Source: Clostridiales bacterium UBA4706 (GTDB lineage Bacteria > Bacillota > Clostridia > Oscillospirales > Oscillospiraceae). From it: a stretch of 33,141 bases of DNA. Below, in pieces: positions 15,929 to 23,165 of this stretch. The notes beneath the pieces are model-generated. The model saw only the letters and a program-made list of their open reading frames with translations. It was not told the DNA's origin and made no database searches. The translations under genes and the position numbers were made by a program. Where the stretch lies: positions 24,310 through 57,450 of the forward strand of contig DHKA01000079.1 in the NCBI GenBank assembly GCA_002404605.1, given 5' to 3'. Positions within the stretch are counted from its first letter, which is position 1. Every line of letters begins with the position of its first letter.

Positions 15929-15958
15929 ATAGGATGGGAGGAGAAGGGAGGCGCGTCC

Positions 15959-17107
15959 ATGCGCAGGTTCATTTGCGCGGCTCTGGCCGCTCTTTACCTC
16001 ACGATACCGGCTCTCGCCGTGGAGACTTTGCCGGAGGATAGCTTTTCGCTTTCCTGCACGGCGGCGGTGCTGATGGAACGGCAGACCGGCACGGTACTGT
16101 ATGAGAAGGAAGCCCACCGGCATCTCTCCCCGGCGAGCGTGACGAAGGTGATGACGCTGCTGCTCGTGGCGGAGGCGGTCGAGAGCGGCGCGGTCTCGCC
16201 GGACGATCCCGTCACGGCGAGCCGCCGGGCGGCCTCGATGGGCGGCAGCCAGATCTGGCTGGAGGAGGGCGAGGTGATGACCGTCGCGGAGATGACCAAG
16301 TGCGTAGCGGTCGTCTCGGCGAACGACTGCGCCGTGGCGCTCGCGGAGGCGCTCTGCGGCTCGGAGGACGCGTTCGTCGCGCGCATGAACCGCCGCGCGG
16401 AGGAGCTGGGACTCTCCGATACGCACTTTACCAACTGCACCGGTCTCTTCGAGGACGCGGAGCACTACACCTGCGCCTACGACATTGCGGTCATGTCGCG
16501 CGAGCTATTGAAGCACGAGTTCGTCCGGCAGTATACGACGCTCTGGCAGGACACGATACGTTCGGGTGAATTCGGCCTTACGAACACAAATAAGCTCGTG
16601 CGGCACTACGCGGGCTGCACGGGGCTCAAAACGGGCTTCACGTCCACGGCGATGTACTGTCTGGCCGCCTCCGCCGAGCGCGGCGGCGTGGAGTATATTG
16701 CGGTCATCCTCCACGGCGAGACGAGCCAGCTCCGCTTTGACGCGGCGCGGACGCTTTTGGACTACGCCTTTGCCAACTATACGCTCGTCATGCCGGAGAC
16801 CGGCGCGCCCGACGTGCCGGTCTCGCTCGGCAAGGCGGCGAGCGTTCGCGCCGTGTGCGAGAGCTCCGGTACGGTGCTCATCGAAAAGGCGCGGCAGAAG
16901 GAGCTTTCCGCCGTTTACGAGCTGCCGGAGAAGGTGGACGCGCCCGTCGCCGCCGGGCAGCTTCTCGGTACGCTCCGGTACGTTGCCGGAAACGAAACGA
17001 TAGCGAGCGTGCCGATCTGCGCGGCAGAGAGCGTGGAACGCATCGGTGTCGGGGAGCTGTGGGTGCGGCTCGCCGCAGCGCTGTGCGGCCGGGCAAATAC
17101 GCAATAG
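15959..17107 (+). CDS. D-alanyl-D-alanine carboxypeptidase (S11, DacF/PBP5-like)
   Basis: A 382-residue exported penicillin-binding protein that trims the terminal D-Ala of peptidoglycan stem peptides. The signal peptide is 1-20 (cleavage after 'PALA'). The three active-site motifs are Ser60-V-T-Lys63, Ser120-Ala-Asn122 and Lys224-Thr-Gly226. The C-terminal beta domain runs from about 285 to 370, and the tail ('LWVRLAAALCGRANTQ') could be the amphipathic membrane anchor. ATG 15959 follows GGGAGG at 7 nt. In-frame codons upstream to 15803 are open but lack a start signal and would put the signal peptide inside. In Bacillus, dacF is a forespore gene; whether this copy is vegetative or sporulation-specific is not clear from the upstream DNA. 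Confidence 0.92.
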   Translation: MRRFICAALAALYLTIPALAVETLPEDSFSLSCTAAVLMERQTGTVLYEKEAHRHLSPASVTKVMTLLLVAEAVESGAVSPDDPVTASRRAASMGGSQIWLEEGEVMTVAEMTKCVAVVSANDCAVALAEALCGSEDAFVARMNRRAEELGLSDTHFTNCTGLFEDAEHYTCAYDIAVMSRELLKHEFVRQYTTLWQDTIRSGEFGLTNTNKLVRHYAGCTGLKTGFTSTAMYCLAASAERGGVEYIAVILHGETSQLRFDAARTLLDYAFANYTLVMPETGAPDVPVSLGKAASVRAVCESSGTVLIEKARQKELSAVYELPEKVDAPVAAGQLLGTLRYVAGNETIASVPICAAESVERIGVGELWVRLAAALCGRANTQ

Positions 17108-17113
17108 TTCATC

Positions 17114-17142
17114 TTGCAAGTGAGCGCCGGAGAGTGTACAAT
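17114..17142 (+). promoter_or_regulatory. Sigma-A promoter of pgi
   Basis: TTGCAA (17114-17119), 17-bp spacer, TACAAT (17137-17142). It starts 7 bp after the stop of the carboxypeptidase gene; no terminator stands between. Confidence 0.75.
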
Positions 17143-17181
17143 GTCGCCAAAGAGAGAATTTAACCGCAGGGAGGTATACCA

Positions 17182-18450
17182 ATGATTCATGTTGATCTCA
17201 CCGGCGCCGCGCCGTTCTTCGGCGCACACACCCCGGATTATGCCGCCGCGGAAGCGGCGCACCGCACGCTCAGCGAAAAGACGGGCGCGGGTTCGGATTT
17301 TCTCGGCTGGACGGAGCTGCCGCGCCGCATCCGCGAAACGGAGCTTGCGCGCATTCTTGCCGCGGGGAAAACGATCCGCGAAAAGGGCGAGGCGCTCGTC
17401 GTTGTCGGCATCGGCGGATCGTATCTCGGCGCGAGAGCGGCCTATGAGCTGATCGGCCGGCGCGAGGGCGGCGCGGAGCTGCTCTTTGCCGGAAACGGCC
17501 TTTCCGCAGCCACGCTCCGCGACACGATCGAAAAGCTCGGAGAGCGCGATTTCTGCGTGAACGTCGTTTCCAAATCCGGCACGACGCTCGAACCGGCGCT
17601 CGGCTTCCGCGTGTTCCGCGATCTTCTTATTAAAAAATACGGCGAGGAAGAGGCCAACTCCCGCATCTTCGCTACGACCGACGCGCGCCGCGGCGCTCTC
17701 AAGAGCGAGGCGGACGCCGCCGGATGGGAGAGCTTTGTCGTTCCCGACGACGTCGGCGGACGCTACAGCGTGCTCTCCGCCGTTGGCCTGCTGCCGCTTT
17801 GCGCCGCGGGCATCGACATTGAAAAGATCCTCACCGTCGCCGAGGAGACGTTCGCTTCTCTCGACGCGCGCAGCGAGGCGAACCCCTGCTGGCAGTACGC
17901 CGCCGCGCGCCAGGCGCTCTACAAGAGCGGCAAGGCCGTGGAGATCCTCGCGTGCTACGAGCCGCGCTTCCGCATGATGGCGGAGTGGTGGAAGCAGCTG
18001 TACGGCGAATCCGAGGGCAAGAACGGTCTCGGCATTTTCCCGGCGAGCGTGGAGTATAACGCCGATCTGCACTCCATGGGCCAGTACATCCAGGAGGGCC
18101 CGCGGCATCTGATGGAGACGGTCGTGAGCTTTGCCTCTCTCCCCGGCGGATACGCCGTTCCCGCCGACGCGCACGACGGCGACGGGCTCAATTATCTCGC
18201 CGGACACGACTTCAATGAGATCGCCGCTATTGCCCGCGCCGCGGTGAAGACCGCCCACATCGAGGGCGGCGTCCCCAATCTCGCCATCGAGGTCTCGGAC
18301 ATGGCGGAGACCGGCTTTGCCGAGCTTGTCTGCTTCTTTGAGCTCGCCTGCGGCATTTCCGGCTATATGGAAGGCGTGAACCCGTTCGATCAGCCGGGCG
18401 TGGAGGCATATAAAAAGCTCATGTTCCGCGGTCTTGCCGCACTTAAATGA
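17182..18450 (+). CDS. pgi: Glucose-6-phosphate isomerase
   Basis: A 422-residue sugar isomerase (glucose-6-phosphate to fructose-6-phosphate), of the short bacterial/archaeal-like length found in Firmicutes. 'VVGIGGSYLGARA' (74-86) is the phosphate-binding loop, 'SKSGTTLEPALGFR' the second sugar-phosphate segment, and 'LHSMGQYIQEGPRHL' holds the catalytic Glu. 'NPFDQPGVEAYKKLMF' near the C-terminus carries the catalytic Lys (411 or 412). GGGAGG precedes ATG 17182. It has its own promoter and no clear terminator before the next gene, so read-through into the P-loop/rqcP pair is likely. Confidence 0.94.
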   Translation: MIHVDLTGAAPFFGAHTPDYAAAEAAHRTLSEKTGAGSDFLGWTELPRRIRETELARILAAGKTIREKGEALVVVGIGGSYLGARAAYELIGRREGGAELLFAGNGLSAATLRDTIEKLGERDFCVNVVSKSGTTLEPALGFRVFRDLLIKKYGEEEANSRIFATTDARRGALKSEADAAGWESFVVPDDVGGRYSVLSAVGLLPLCAAGIDIEKILTVAEETFASLDARSEANPCWQYAAARQALYKSGKAVEILACYEPRFRMMAEWWKQLYGESEGKNGLGIFPASVEYNADLHSMGQYIQEGPRHLMETVVSFASLPGGYAVPADAHDGDGLNYLAGHDFNEIAAIARAAVKTAHIEGGVPNLAIEVSDMAETGFAELVCFFELACGISGYMEGVNPFDQPGVEAYKKLMFRGLAALK

Positions 18451-18451
18451 A

Positions 18452-18471
18452 GAACATTCGGTGAACATTCG
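18452..18471 (+). repeat. Direct repeat GAACATTCG x2, 11-bp period, before a promoter
   Basis: GAACATTCG occurs at 18452-18460 and 18463-18471, right after the pgi stop and 9 bp upstream of the next -35 box. One helical turn apart, it looks like a binding site for a dimeric activator. It is not a LexA/Cheo-type inverted repeat. Confidence 0.45.
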
Positions 18472-18480
18472 AAAAGCGCC

Positions 18481-18509
18481 TTGCAACGGGCGGCGGAAGA
18501 TGGTAGAAT
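18481..18509 (+). promoter_or_regulatory. Sigma-A promoter of the P-loop/rqcP pair
   Basis: TTGCAA (18481-18486), 17-bp spacer, TAGAAT (18504-18509). Confidence 0.75.
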
Positions 18510-18564
18510 ACCGAAAAGAAGTGTTCGCATCTTTCTTTCAAAATTACAAATGAGGTGATTTCCT

Positions 18565-18975
18565 ATGGTTAAACTCATCATGGGTCTGTCCGGCTCCGGC
18601 AAGACCAAGACCCTGATCTCTCTCGTCAGCGAAGCCATTGAAAAGGAGCAGGGCAATGTTGTCTGCATCGAAAAGAGCCGGCATCTGACCTATGATATTC
18701 CCTATCAGGCGCGGCTGATCCGCACCGACGATTACGGCGTCCGCGGCAATTCGATGCTTCTCGGCTTCCTGTGCGGCCTGCACGCCGGCAACTACGACAT
18801 CACCCATTTCTTCATCGACGATCTCAACAAGATCCTCGACGACCGCTCCAACGAGGCGCTGGAGAAGTTCCTCGACACGCTCTCCGAGTTTGGTGAGCGC
18901 GAGAACATCAACTTCACCATCACCATCACGGCCGATCCCTCCGGCGCGGGCGACGGGCTGAAGAAATACTTCTGA
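18565..18975 (+). CDS. Small P-loop ATP/GTP-binding protein, conserved in Clostridia
   Basis: A 136-residue cytosolic protein. Walker A is GLSGSGKT (7-14) and a Walker-B-like 'FFIDD' is at 82-86. Between them is 'VVCIEKSRHLTYDIPYQARLIRTDDY' (about 32-57). The end is a short helix and 'VTFTVSAD'-like strand, here 'FTITITADPSGAG'. I recognise the pattern as a conserved clostridial hypothetical family of unknown role, much smaller than AAA+ or RecA units. GAGGTG precedes ATG 18565. It is followed after a single nucleotide by rqcP, which has no good ribosome-binding site of its own, so the two are co-translated. That context hints at a link to ribosome or translation quality control, but this is inference only. 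Confidence 0.75.
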   Translation: MVKLIMGLSGSGKTKTLISLVSEAIEKEQGNVVCIEKSRHLTYDIPYQARLIRTDDYGVRGNSMLLGFLCGLHAGNYDITHFFIDDLNKILDDRSNEALEKFLDTLSEFGERENINFTITITADPSGAGDGLKKYF

Positions 18976-18976
18976 T

Positions 18977-19216
18977 ATGCGGCTCGACAAGTGGCTGAAA
19001 GTCTCGCGGCTCATCAAGCGCCGCACCGTAGCGCAGGAGGCGTGCGACGGCGGGCATGTGTCCGTCGGCGGGCGCGTTGCCAAGCCCTCCACCGATGTGA
19101 AGGTAGGCGACGTGATCGAAATCCGCTTCGGCGCAAAAACGCTGCGTGCGGAGATCCTCTCCGTGCAGGAAACGGTCAAAAAGGACGACGCCGCCGCGAT
19201 ATACCGCGAACTGTGA
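18977..19216 (+). CDS. rqcP: S4-domain ribosome quality-control factor RqcP (YabO/Hsp15-like)
   Basis: A 79-residue protein that is essentially one S4 RNA-binding domain: 'MRLDKWLKVSRLIKRRTVAQEACDGG' gives the two helices and 'VSVGGRVAKPSTDVKVGDVIEIRF' the beta hairpin. In Bacillus, RqcP works with RqcH on stalled 50S subunits to promote poly-alanine tailing. The start at 18977 is 1 nt after the previous stop, and only weak Shine-Dalgarno sequence is present, so it depends on translational coupling. In many Firmicutes the gene sits near mazG/spoVT/yabP; here the neighbour is the P-loop protein. Confidence 0.88.
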   Translation: MRLDKWLKVSRLIKRRTVAQEACDGGHVSVGGRVAKPSTDVKVGDVIEIRFGAKTLRAEILSVQETVKKDDAAAIYREL

Positions 19217-19221
19217 TACGA

Positions 19222-19259
19222 AAAAACGCATTCTCCGCGAAAACGGAGAATGCGTTTTT
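19222..19259. terminator. Bidirectional terminator between rqcP and the YitT gene
   Basis: Perfect 16-bp arms (19222-19237 and 19244-19259) with terminal A and T runs and the loop CGAAAA. Confidence 0.92.
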
Positions 19260-19265
19260 GCTTTC

Positions 19266-20162
19266 TTATTTTTCATTCACGGCGGGCGGCTCCGCCACGC
19301 GGAGCATGTGGAAGCCCTCACCATGGACCTCGTTGGATTCAAGGATGATGGTGAATGACGCCGGGTCGAGCAGCTTCACCTCGCGGGTGATGGCAAACAT
19401 CTCCTTGCCGGAGCAGGCGCACATCACCACGTCGCGGTGGTCCTGCCGAAAGCCGCCGCGCGCATCGATGATCGTTGTGCCGCGGCCGCAGAGCTCGTCG
19501 ATCCGCTCCGTGACGGCTTTGCCGTGGTTGGTGACGATGAGCGCGAGCTTTCCGGCATTCGCGCCGTACATGATCTTGTCGGCAATGACGGCGAAAACGA
19601 GATCGATGAGCATGCCGTAGACGATGCCGTCAAAATCGCGGAAGATGATGCCGCCGAGCAGCACGACGATGCCGTCCGTGAGCAGGATAAACCGGCCGAG
19701 CGGCAGGTGCGGGTGTTTGGCCTTGAGCGCAAGCGTGATGAAGTCCGCGCCGCCGGTGGAGGAATTGCGCATATAGATGAGCGCGTAGCCCAGCCCGCCG
19801 AGCACGCCCGCGCAGATGGCGGCGATGAGCCGCTCGCCGGTGTAGACCGGCAGGAGCGGCGCCAGATAGTCAATGAAGAGCGAGGAAAGGATCATGCACC
19901 GGACGCTGCAAAGAAAAAAGCGGCGACCGAGCAGCCGGTAGCAGACGATCGCCACCGGGATGTTGAGAACGATCGTCATCACGCCGATGGGCAGGCCAAA
20001 CAGCCGGTAGAGGATCATCGCAAGGCCCGAGAAGCCGGTCATGGGAAACTTTGCGGGCAGCGCGAAGTTGTAGATGGCGACGCCGGTCAGTATGCTTCCG
20101 ACGATCTCCACGAGCGTATCGAACATCCACGTCTTTCCGAACAGCTTTCCCACGGCGGCCAT
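19266..20162 (-). CDS. YitT family membrane protein (DUF161 + DUF2179)
   Basis: A 298-residue protein. The N-terminal two thirds hold about six membrane helices with the family signatures 'NFALPAKFPMTGFSGLAMIL' (about 32-51) and 'RNSSTGGADFITLAL' (about 132-146). The C-terminal soluble DUF2179 domain (about 220-290) contains 'GRGTTIIDARGGF' and 'KLLDPASFTIILESNEVHGEGF'. Function is unknown; a transporter role is commonly suggested. On the transcript GGAG stands 8 nt before ATG 20162, and three tandem GATAAAA repeats precede it. A terminator-like hairpin lies in the leader. Confidence 0.88.
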   Translation of the reverse strand: MAAVGKLFGKTWMFDTLVEIVGSILTGVAIYNFALPAKFPMTGFSGLAMILYRLFGLPIGVMTIVLNIPVAIVCYRLLGRRFFLCSVRCMILSSLFIDYLAPLLPVYTGERLIAAICAGVLGGLGYALIYMRNSSTGGADFITLALKAKHPHLPLGRFILLTDGIVVLLGGIIFRDFDGIVYGMLIDLVFAVIADKIMYGANAGKLALIVTNHGKAVTERIDELCGRGTTIIDARGGFRQDHRDVVMCACSGKEMFAITREVKLLDPASFTIILESNEVHGEGFHMLRVAEPPAVNEK

Positions 20163-20172
20163 CTTCCTTTCT

Positions 20173-20202
20173 CCTTTTATCCTCTTTTATCCCCTTTTAT
20201 CA
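20173..20202 (-). repeat. Three tandem 10-bp repeats in the YitT leader
   Basis: On the minus strand GATAAAAGGG, GATAAAAGAG and GATAAAAGGA follow one another with a 10-bp period, and the last contributes the Shine-Dalgarno GGAG. Slippage here would move the ribosome-binding site by 10 nt. Confidence 0.6.
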
Positions 20203-20252
20203 AAAAGCAAAGAACGGACGCGAATTGTGAGACCGATCCGCATCCGCTCTTT
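20202..20252 (-). terminator. Terminator-like hairpin at the very start of the YitT transcript
   Basis: 14-bp arms (20252-20239 and 20222-20209 on the minus strand, two G-U pairs), a 16-nt loop, then TTGCTTTTTG. It could terminate the upstream DUF362 operon or attenuate YitT. The predicted transcription start (about 20249) falls inside its first arm. A T run also follows on the plus strand. Confidence 0.6.
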
Positions 20253-20255
20253 TTT

Positions 20256-20285
20256 ATTTTATCACGCAAAGAATCCGTTTGTCAA
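20256..20285 (-). promoter_or_regulatory. Probable sigma-A promoter of the YitT gene
   Basis: On the minus strand a perfect TTGACA (20285-20280), 18-bp spacer, and TAAAAT (20261-20256). Confidence 0.7.
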
Positions 20286-20312
20286 TTCCGCCAAAAGAAT
20301 GGCGTGTGATTT

Positions 20313-21194
20313 TTACAATTCGACGAGTTCATACTCCCGGCTGCCGACACCGAGAGCAGCGGCACACTCGATCGTGTGGACACCGTGGCGCGACTCCACG
20401 CGCTCGATGAAGCGCTTCTGGCCAGGGTCGTCCGTCGCGGCATAAACGAGATCGATGCACGCCTGATCGACCGCGACCGGATCGAGCGAGGCGAGAATGC
20501 CGATGTCCTTCATGCACGGATCCTCTGCCACGGCGCAGCAGTCACAGTCCACGGAGAGATTTTTCATCACATTCACAAACGCCATGTTGCCGTGGAAATG
20601 GTCCACAACGGCGCTCGCCGCGTCCGCCATGCCCGCAAGGAACACGTCCTGCGGCGGGAGACTGTCCCAGAATTTGGTCTGATCGACCGTCGTGCCGCCG
20701 GAATGGATCCACACCTTGCCCGCAGTGGAGGCGCAGCCGATGGAGAGCTGCTTGAGCGCTCCGCCGTAGCCGCCCATCGGGTGGCCCTTGAAGTGGGAGA
20801 GGACAAGCATGGAGTCGTAGTTTTTGATATCCTTGCCGACGATGTCCTTTTTCAGCACGCTGCCGTTCGGGATGGGAAGCTCAAGATCGGGGCCTTCGGC
20901 ATCAAGAATGTCCACATCGAACACCTCCGACCATCCGTGCTTGCGCAGAAGGCGGCGGTGCTGCTCGGTATAGTTGCGCGATCCGGCATACGCCGTGTTG
21001 CACTCCACGACGGTGCCCTTCACCGCATCTACAACGCTCTTCCAGAATTCGGGGTGCAGGAAATTCTGATTGCCCTCCTCGCCGGAGTGCACTTTGATCG
21101 CGACCTTACCCGGAAGCTCCTTGCCGAGAGCACGGTACAGCTCCAGCACCTTTTCCGGCGTGATCTCCCGGGAGAAATATATGGTAGGTTTCAT
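20313..21194 (-). CDS. DUF362 domain-containing protein
   Basis: A 293-residue protein with the DUF362 core: 'KVAIKVHSGEEGNQNFLHPEF' (about 30-50), 'VVECNTAYAGSR' (about 62-73), 'LSHFKGHPMGGYGGALKQLSIGCAS' (about 133-157) and 'DPVAVDQACIDLVY' near the C-terminus. Many DUF362 proteins end in a 2x[4Fe-4S] ferredoxin domain of about 70 residues; this one does not. It keeps only an internal 'CDCCAVAEDPC' cluster (about 208-218), which could bind metal or an Fe-S centre. Catalytic role unknown. AAGGAGG precedes ATG 21194. It is 12 nt downstream of the zinc-ribbon gene and clearly in its operon. Confidence 0.85.
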   Translation of the reverse strand: MKPTIYFSREITPEKVLELYRALGKELPGKVAIKVHSGEEGNQNFLHPEFWKSVVDAVKGTVVECNTAYAGSRNYTEQHRRLLRKHGWSEVFDVDILDAEGPDLELPIPNGSVLKKDIVGKDIKNYDSMLVLSHFKGHPMGGYGGALKQLSIGCASTAGKVWIHSGGTTVDQTKFWDSLPPQDVFLAGMADAASAVVDHFHGNMAFVNVMKNLSVDCDCCAVAEDPCMKDIGILASLDPVAVDQACIDLVYAATDDPGQKRFIERVESRHGVHTIECAAALGVGSREYELVEL

Positions 21195-21206
21195 AACGTG
21201 TCCTCC

Positions 21207-21983
21207 TTATTTTTTATGCTTTGCGATCGATTCTTTGACAGACTGTACAAGATCGCCGATTACGGGCAGCGGTGCCCTTTTGCCCTGAAGAACGTTCACG
21301 ATGCCCTTGATCGTGCCGATCGTGCAGATGATGCCTCCAACGGTGCCGACCCAGCCCCACTTTGCGCCAAGCAAGCTCGTGAGCGCGCCGAAGATGAGAA
21401 GCCCGAGCCCCTGCTCCGTGTGGTATTTCATGAATGGGTCGTCCCTCTGCGTGATGGCCGGGATCAGCCAGAAGGGACCGAGATACGAAAATACGGAGAG
21501 CTTCTGCCGGTCGACCGATTCGGCAGCCTTCCGGCGCATGGCGTCGTCCGCCATCGAATACGTTTTTTCCTGCCGGTATTCCCCGCTCGTCGTCTGGCCG
21601 GTGCGCTGCGAAGCATACTGTGCCTGAGACGCTCCGGCCGTGCGCTGGGAGGTATACTGTCCCTGCGCCGGGCCGCCGGTGTGCGTCTGCTGCCACGGGT
21701 CCTGCTGCCAGCGCTTTTGCTGCTCGGCGTAGCGGCGCTCGGCTTCTTCCTTTGCCTTACGCTCCGCTTCCTCCCGGGCTTTGCGCGCGGCTTCTTCCCG
21801 CTCGCGCCGCTCGGCTTCTCTTTCCCGCCGCGCCTCTTCCGCCGCGCGGCGGCGTTCTTCCTCGGCGGCGCGCTCTGCCGCTTCCGCCGCCTTTTTCGCC
21901 TCGGCTTGCGGGTCGTAGCCGCAGGCCGGGCACGCCGTTTCCCCGATCGGGATGTACGCGCCGCATTTATCGCAGAAACTCAA
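21207..21983 (-). CDS. Zinc-ribbon, coiled-coil, membrane-anchored protein
   Basis: A 258-residue protein of unknown function with three clear parts. Residues 1-25 form a zinc ribbon (Cys4-x2-Cys7, Cys18-x2-Cys21). Residues about 26-95 are an Ala/Glu/Arg/Lys-rich continuous coiled coil. Residues about 96-145 are a Gln/Ser/Thr-rich linker with the repeat QY(T/A)SQRT twice. The C-terminal 160-240 carries hydrophobic segments with 'PFMKYHTEQGLGLLIFGAL', resembling DUF4870/Tic20-like small membrane domains where a (K/R)(Y/F)HxxQ motif is typical. The start is TTG 21983 after AAAGGGGG at 7 nt. It has its own promoter and is followed by the DUF362 gene. The ribbon faces the cytosol by inference. 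Confidence 0.75.
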   Translation of the reverse strand: MSFCDKCGAYIPIGETACPACGYDPQAEAKKAAEAAERAAEEERRRAAEEARREREAERREREEAARKAREEAERKAKEEAERRYAEQQKRWQQDPWQQTHTGGPAQGQYTSQRTAGASQAQYASQRTGQTTSGEYRQEKTYSMADDAMRRKAAESVDRQKLSVFSYLGPFWLIPAITQRDDPFMKYHTEQGLGLLIFGALTSLLGAKWGWVGTVGGIICTIGTIKGIVNVLQGKRAPLPVIGDLVQSVKESIAKHKK

Positions 21984-22020
21984 CGGGAATCCCCCTTTAA
22001 TAACACAATATCACATATAT

Positions 22021-22049
22021 AGTATAGCGCGGTTCCCGTCCGATTGCAA
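22021..22049 (-). promoter_or_regulatory. Sigma-A promoter of the zinc-ribbon/DUF362 operon
   Basis: On the minus strand TTGCAA (22049-22044), 17-bp spacer, TATACT (22026-22021). Confidence 0.75.
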
Positions 22050-22070
22050 GGGAGTCAGCGCGGATGAACG

Positions 22071-22106
22071 AAAAACGCAGAGCGGGGCCAATGCGCCCCG
22101 CTCTGC
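22071..22106 (-). terminator. Terminator of degV
   Basis: Perfect 12-bp GC-rich arms (22077-22088 and 22095-22106) with a 6-nt loop. On the minus strand GTTTTTC follows. Confidence 0.88.
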
Positions 22107-22129
22107 AAGCATATTATATGATTTACGCG

Positions 22130-23026
22130 TCAGTCCATTTTCGGGCGCTCGTCGCCGTAGAAGAACACGGCCACCGTGCCCGGTCCGGCGTGGCTTCCGA
22201 TGATGGTGCCGATGTCGCAGATGCGGATGTGGCCCTTCACATGGGGGAACCGTTCCCCCAGCGCGTCGGAGAGCTGCCGGGCCAGCTCCGGGCACTGGGA
22301 ATGGCAGATCCAGCACCGCTGGTCGTACTCCCGGCCGCCCTGGGCGTGCTCCTCCATGGCGTCTACGGTGGCTTCGATGGCTTTGTGCTTGCCCCGCACC
22401 TTGTCGTATGCCTTGATAGCGCCCTTGTTGTCCAGCCGCATCAGCGGACAGATGTTCAGCACCGTGGCGATGGCCGCCGCCGCACCGGACACCCGGCCTG
22501 TGCGCCGGAACTGGGTCATGTCGGTAGAGAAAAACTGATGGTGCACCTTGTTTCGGTTGTCCAGCACCCACTGGGCCGCCTCGTCCAGCGTCGCGCCCGC
22601 ATCCCGCATGTCGGCCACCGTGTCCACCAGCAGTCCGTAGCCGGAGGACGAGCACAGCGAGTCGATCACCACCAGCTTCCGGTCGGGGTACTTCTCCTTC
22701 AGCATCTCCGCCGCCAGGAACGCATTATGCACCGAGCCGGACTGACCGGACGTGAACGCGATGTGCAGCACGTCGCCCTGCTGCAGCAGGCTCTCGAAAA
22801 ATTCCTCGTACTCCGCCTCGTTGATCTGGCTGGTCTGGGGCAGCTTGCCTTCCTTGATGAACTGATAGAACCGGGGCAGCGCCTGGGGATCGCGCCCCAT
22901 GTCGTCGTCATACGTCACGCCGTCCACCACATAGGTATAGAACAGCACCGGGATATGACGGCTCTCCAGATAGCTGTAGGGCAGGTCCACCGTAGAGCAG
23001 CAGCTCAGAATAAATTTATCAAGCAT
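22130..23026 (-). CDS. DegV family protein (fatty-acid binding)
   Basis: A 298-residue two-domain protein of the DegV/FakB fold. Characteristic stretches are the N-terminal 'ILSCCSTVDLP' (6-16), 'LPQTSQINEAEYEEFFE' (about 62-78) and 'IAFTSGQSGSVHNAFLAAEML' (about 89-109). 'TDMTQFRRTGRVSGAAAAIATVLNICPLMRLDNKGAIKAYDKVRGKHKA' is the DegV 'GRI..LnikPil...G' region. FakB proteins present a bound fatty acid to the FakA kinase; no fakA is here, so the cargo is open. AAAGGAG stands before ATG 23026. Codon choice differs from the neighbours: Leu is nearly always CTG and Pro often CCC, while adjacent genes favour CTC/CTT and CCG. This suggests acquisition from another clostridial genome. Confidence 0.88.
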   Translation of the reverse strand: MLDKFILSCCSTVDLPYSYLESRHIPVLFYTYVVDGVTYDDDMGRDPQALPRFYQFIKEGKLPQTSQINEAEYEEFFESLLQQGDVLHIAFTSGQSGSVHNAFLAAEMLKEKYPDRKLVVIDSLCSSSGYGLLVDTVADMRDAGATLDEAAQWVLDNRNKVHHQFFSTDMTQFRRTGRVSGAAAAIATVLNICPLMRLDNKGAIKAYDKVRGKHKAIEATVDAMEEHAQGGREYDQRCWICHSQCPELARQLSDALGERFPHVKGHIRICDIGTIIGSHAGPGTVAVFFYGDERPKMD

Positions 23027-23050
23027 GGTAATTCTCCTTTCTCCGCAAGA

Positions 23051-23079
23051 ATAATATACCAGATTCGCTGTGCCGTCAA
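23051..23079 (-). promoter_or_regulatory. Sigma-A promoter of degV
   Basis: On the minus strand TTGACG (23079-23074), 17-bp spacer, TATTAT (23056-23051). Confidence 0.78.
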
Positions 23080-23092
23080 TGATACACTTCCG

Positions 23093-23113
23093 TACAAAAT
23101 GTAATATTTTGTA
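23093..23113. promoter_or_regulatory. AT-rich inverted repeat upstream of the degV promoter
   Basis: TACAAAAT (23093-23100), spacer GTAAT, ATTTTGTA (23106-23113). It is a perfect 8-bp inverted repeat 13 bp upstream of the -35, the position of an activator site. Confidence 0.5.
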
Positions 23114-23165
23114 TTAGAAAGCTGCGCGTTTTGCATCCTGCCACACGGCCCACAAACGCATTATC

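Noticed and set aside
15803..15958. In-frame extension of the D,D-carboxypeptidase
   Set aside because: It would place the signal peptide internally, and the extension has no start signal; GGGAGG stands right before 15959.
18452..18471. LexA (Cheo) box
   Set aside because: The GAAC half-sites are in direct, not inverted, orientation and lack the GTTC partner.
16915..18486. 523-codon open frame on the minus strand
   Set aside because: Antisense to pgi and the end of the carboxypeptidase, both with full catalytic motifs.
20173..20202. CRISPR-like or satellite array
   Set aside because: Only three 10-bp units with no spacers, inside a leader.
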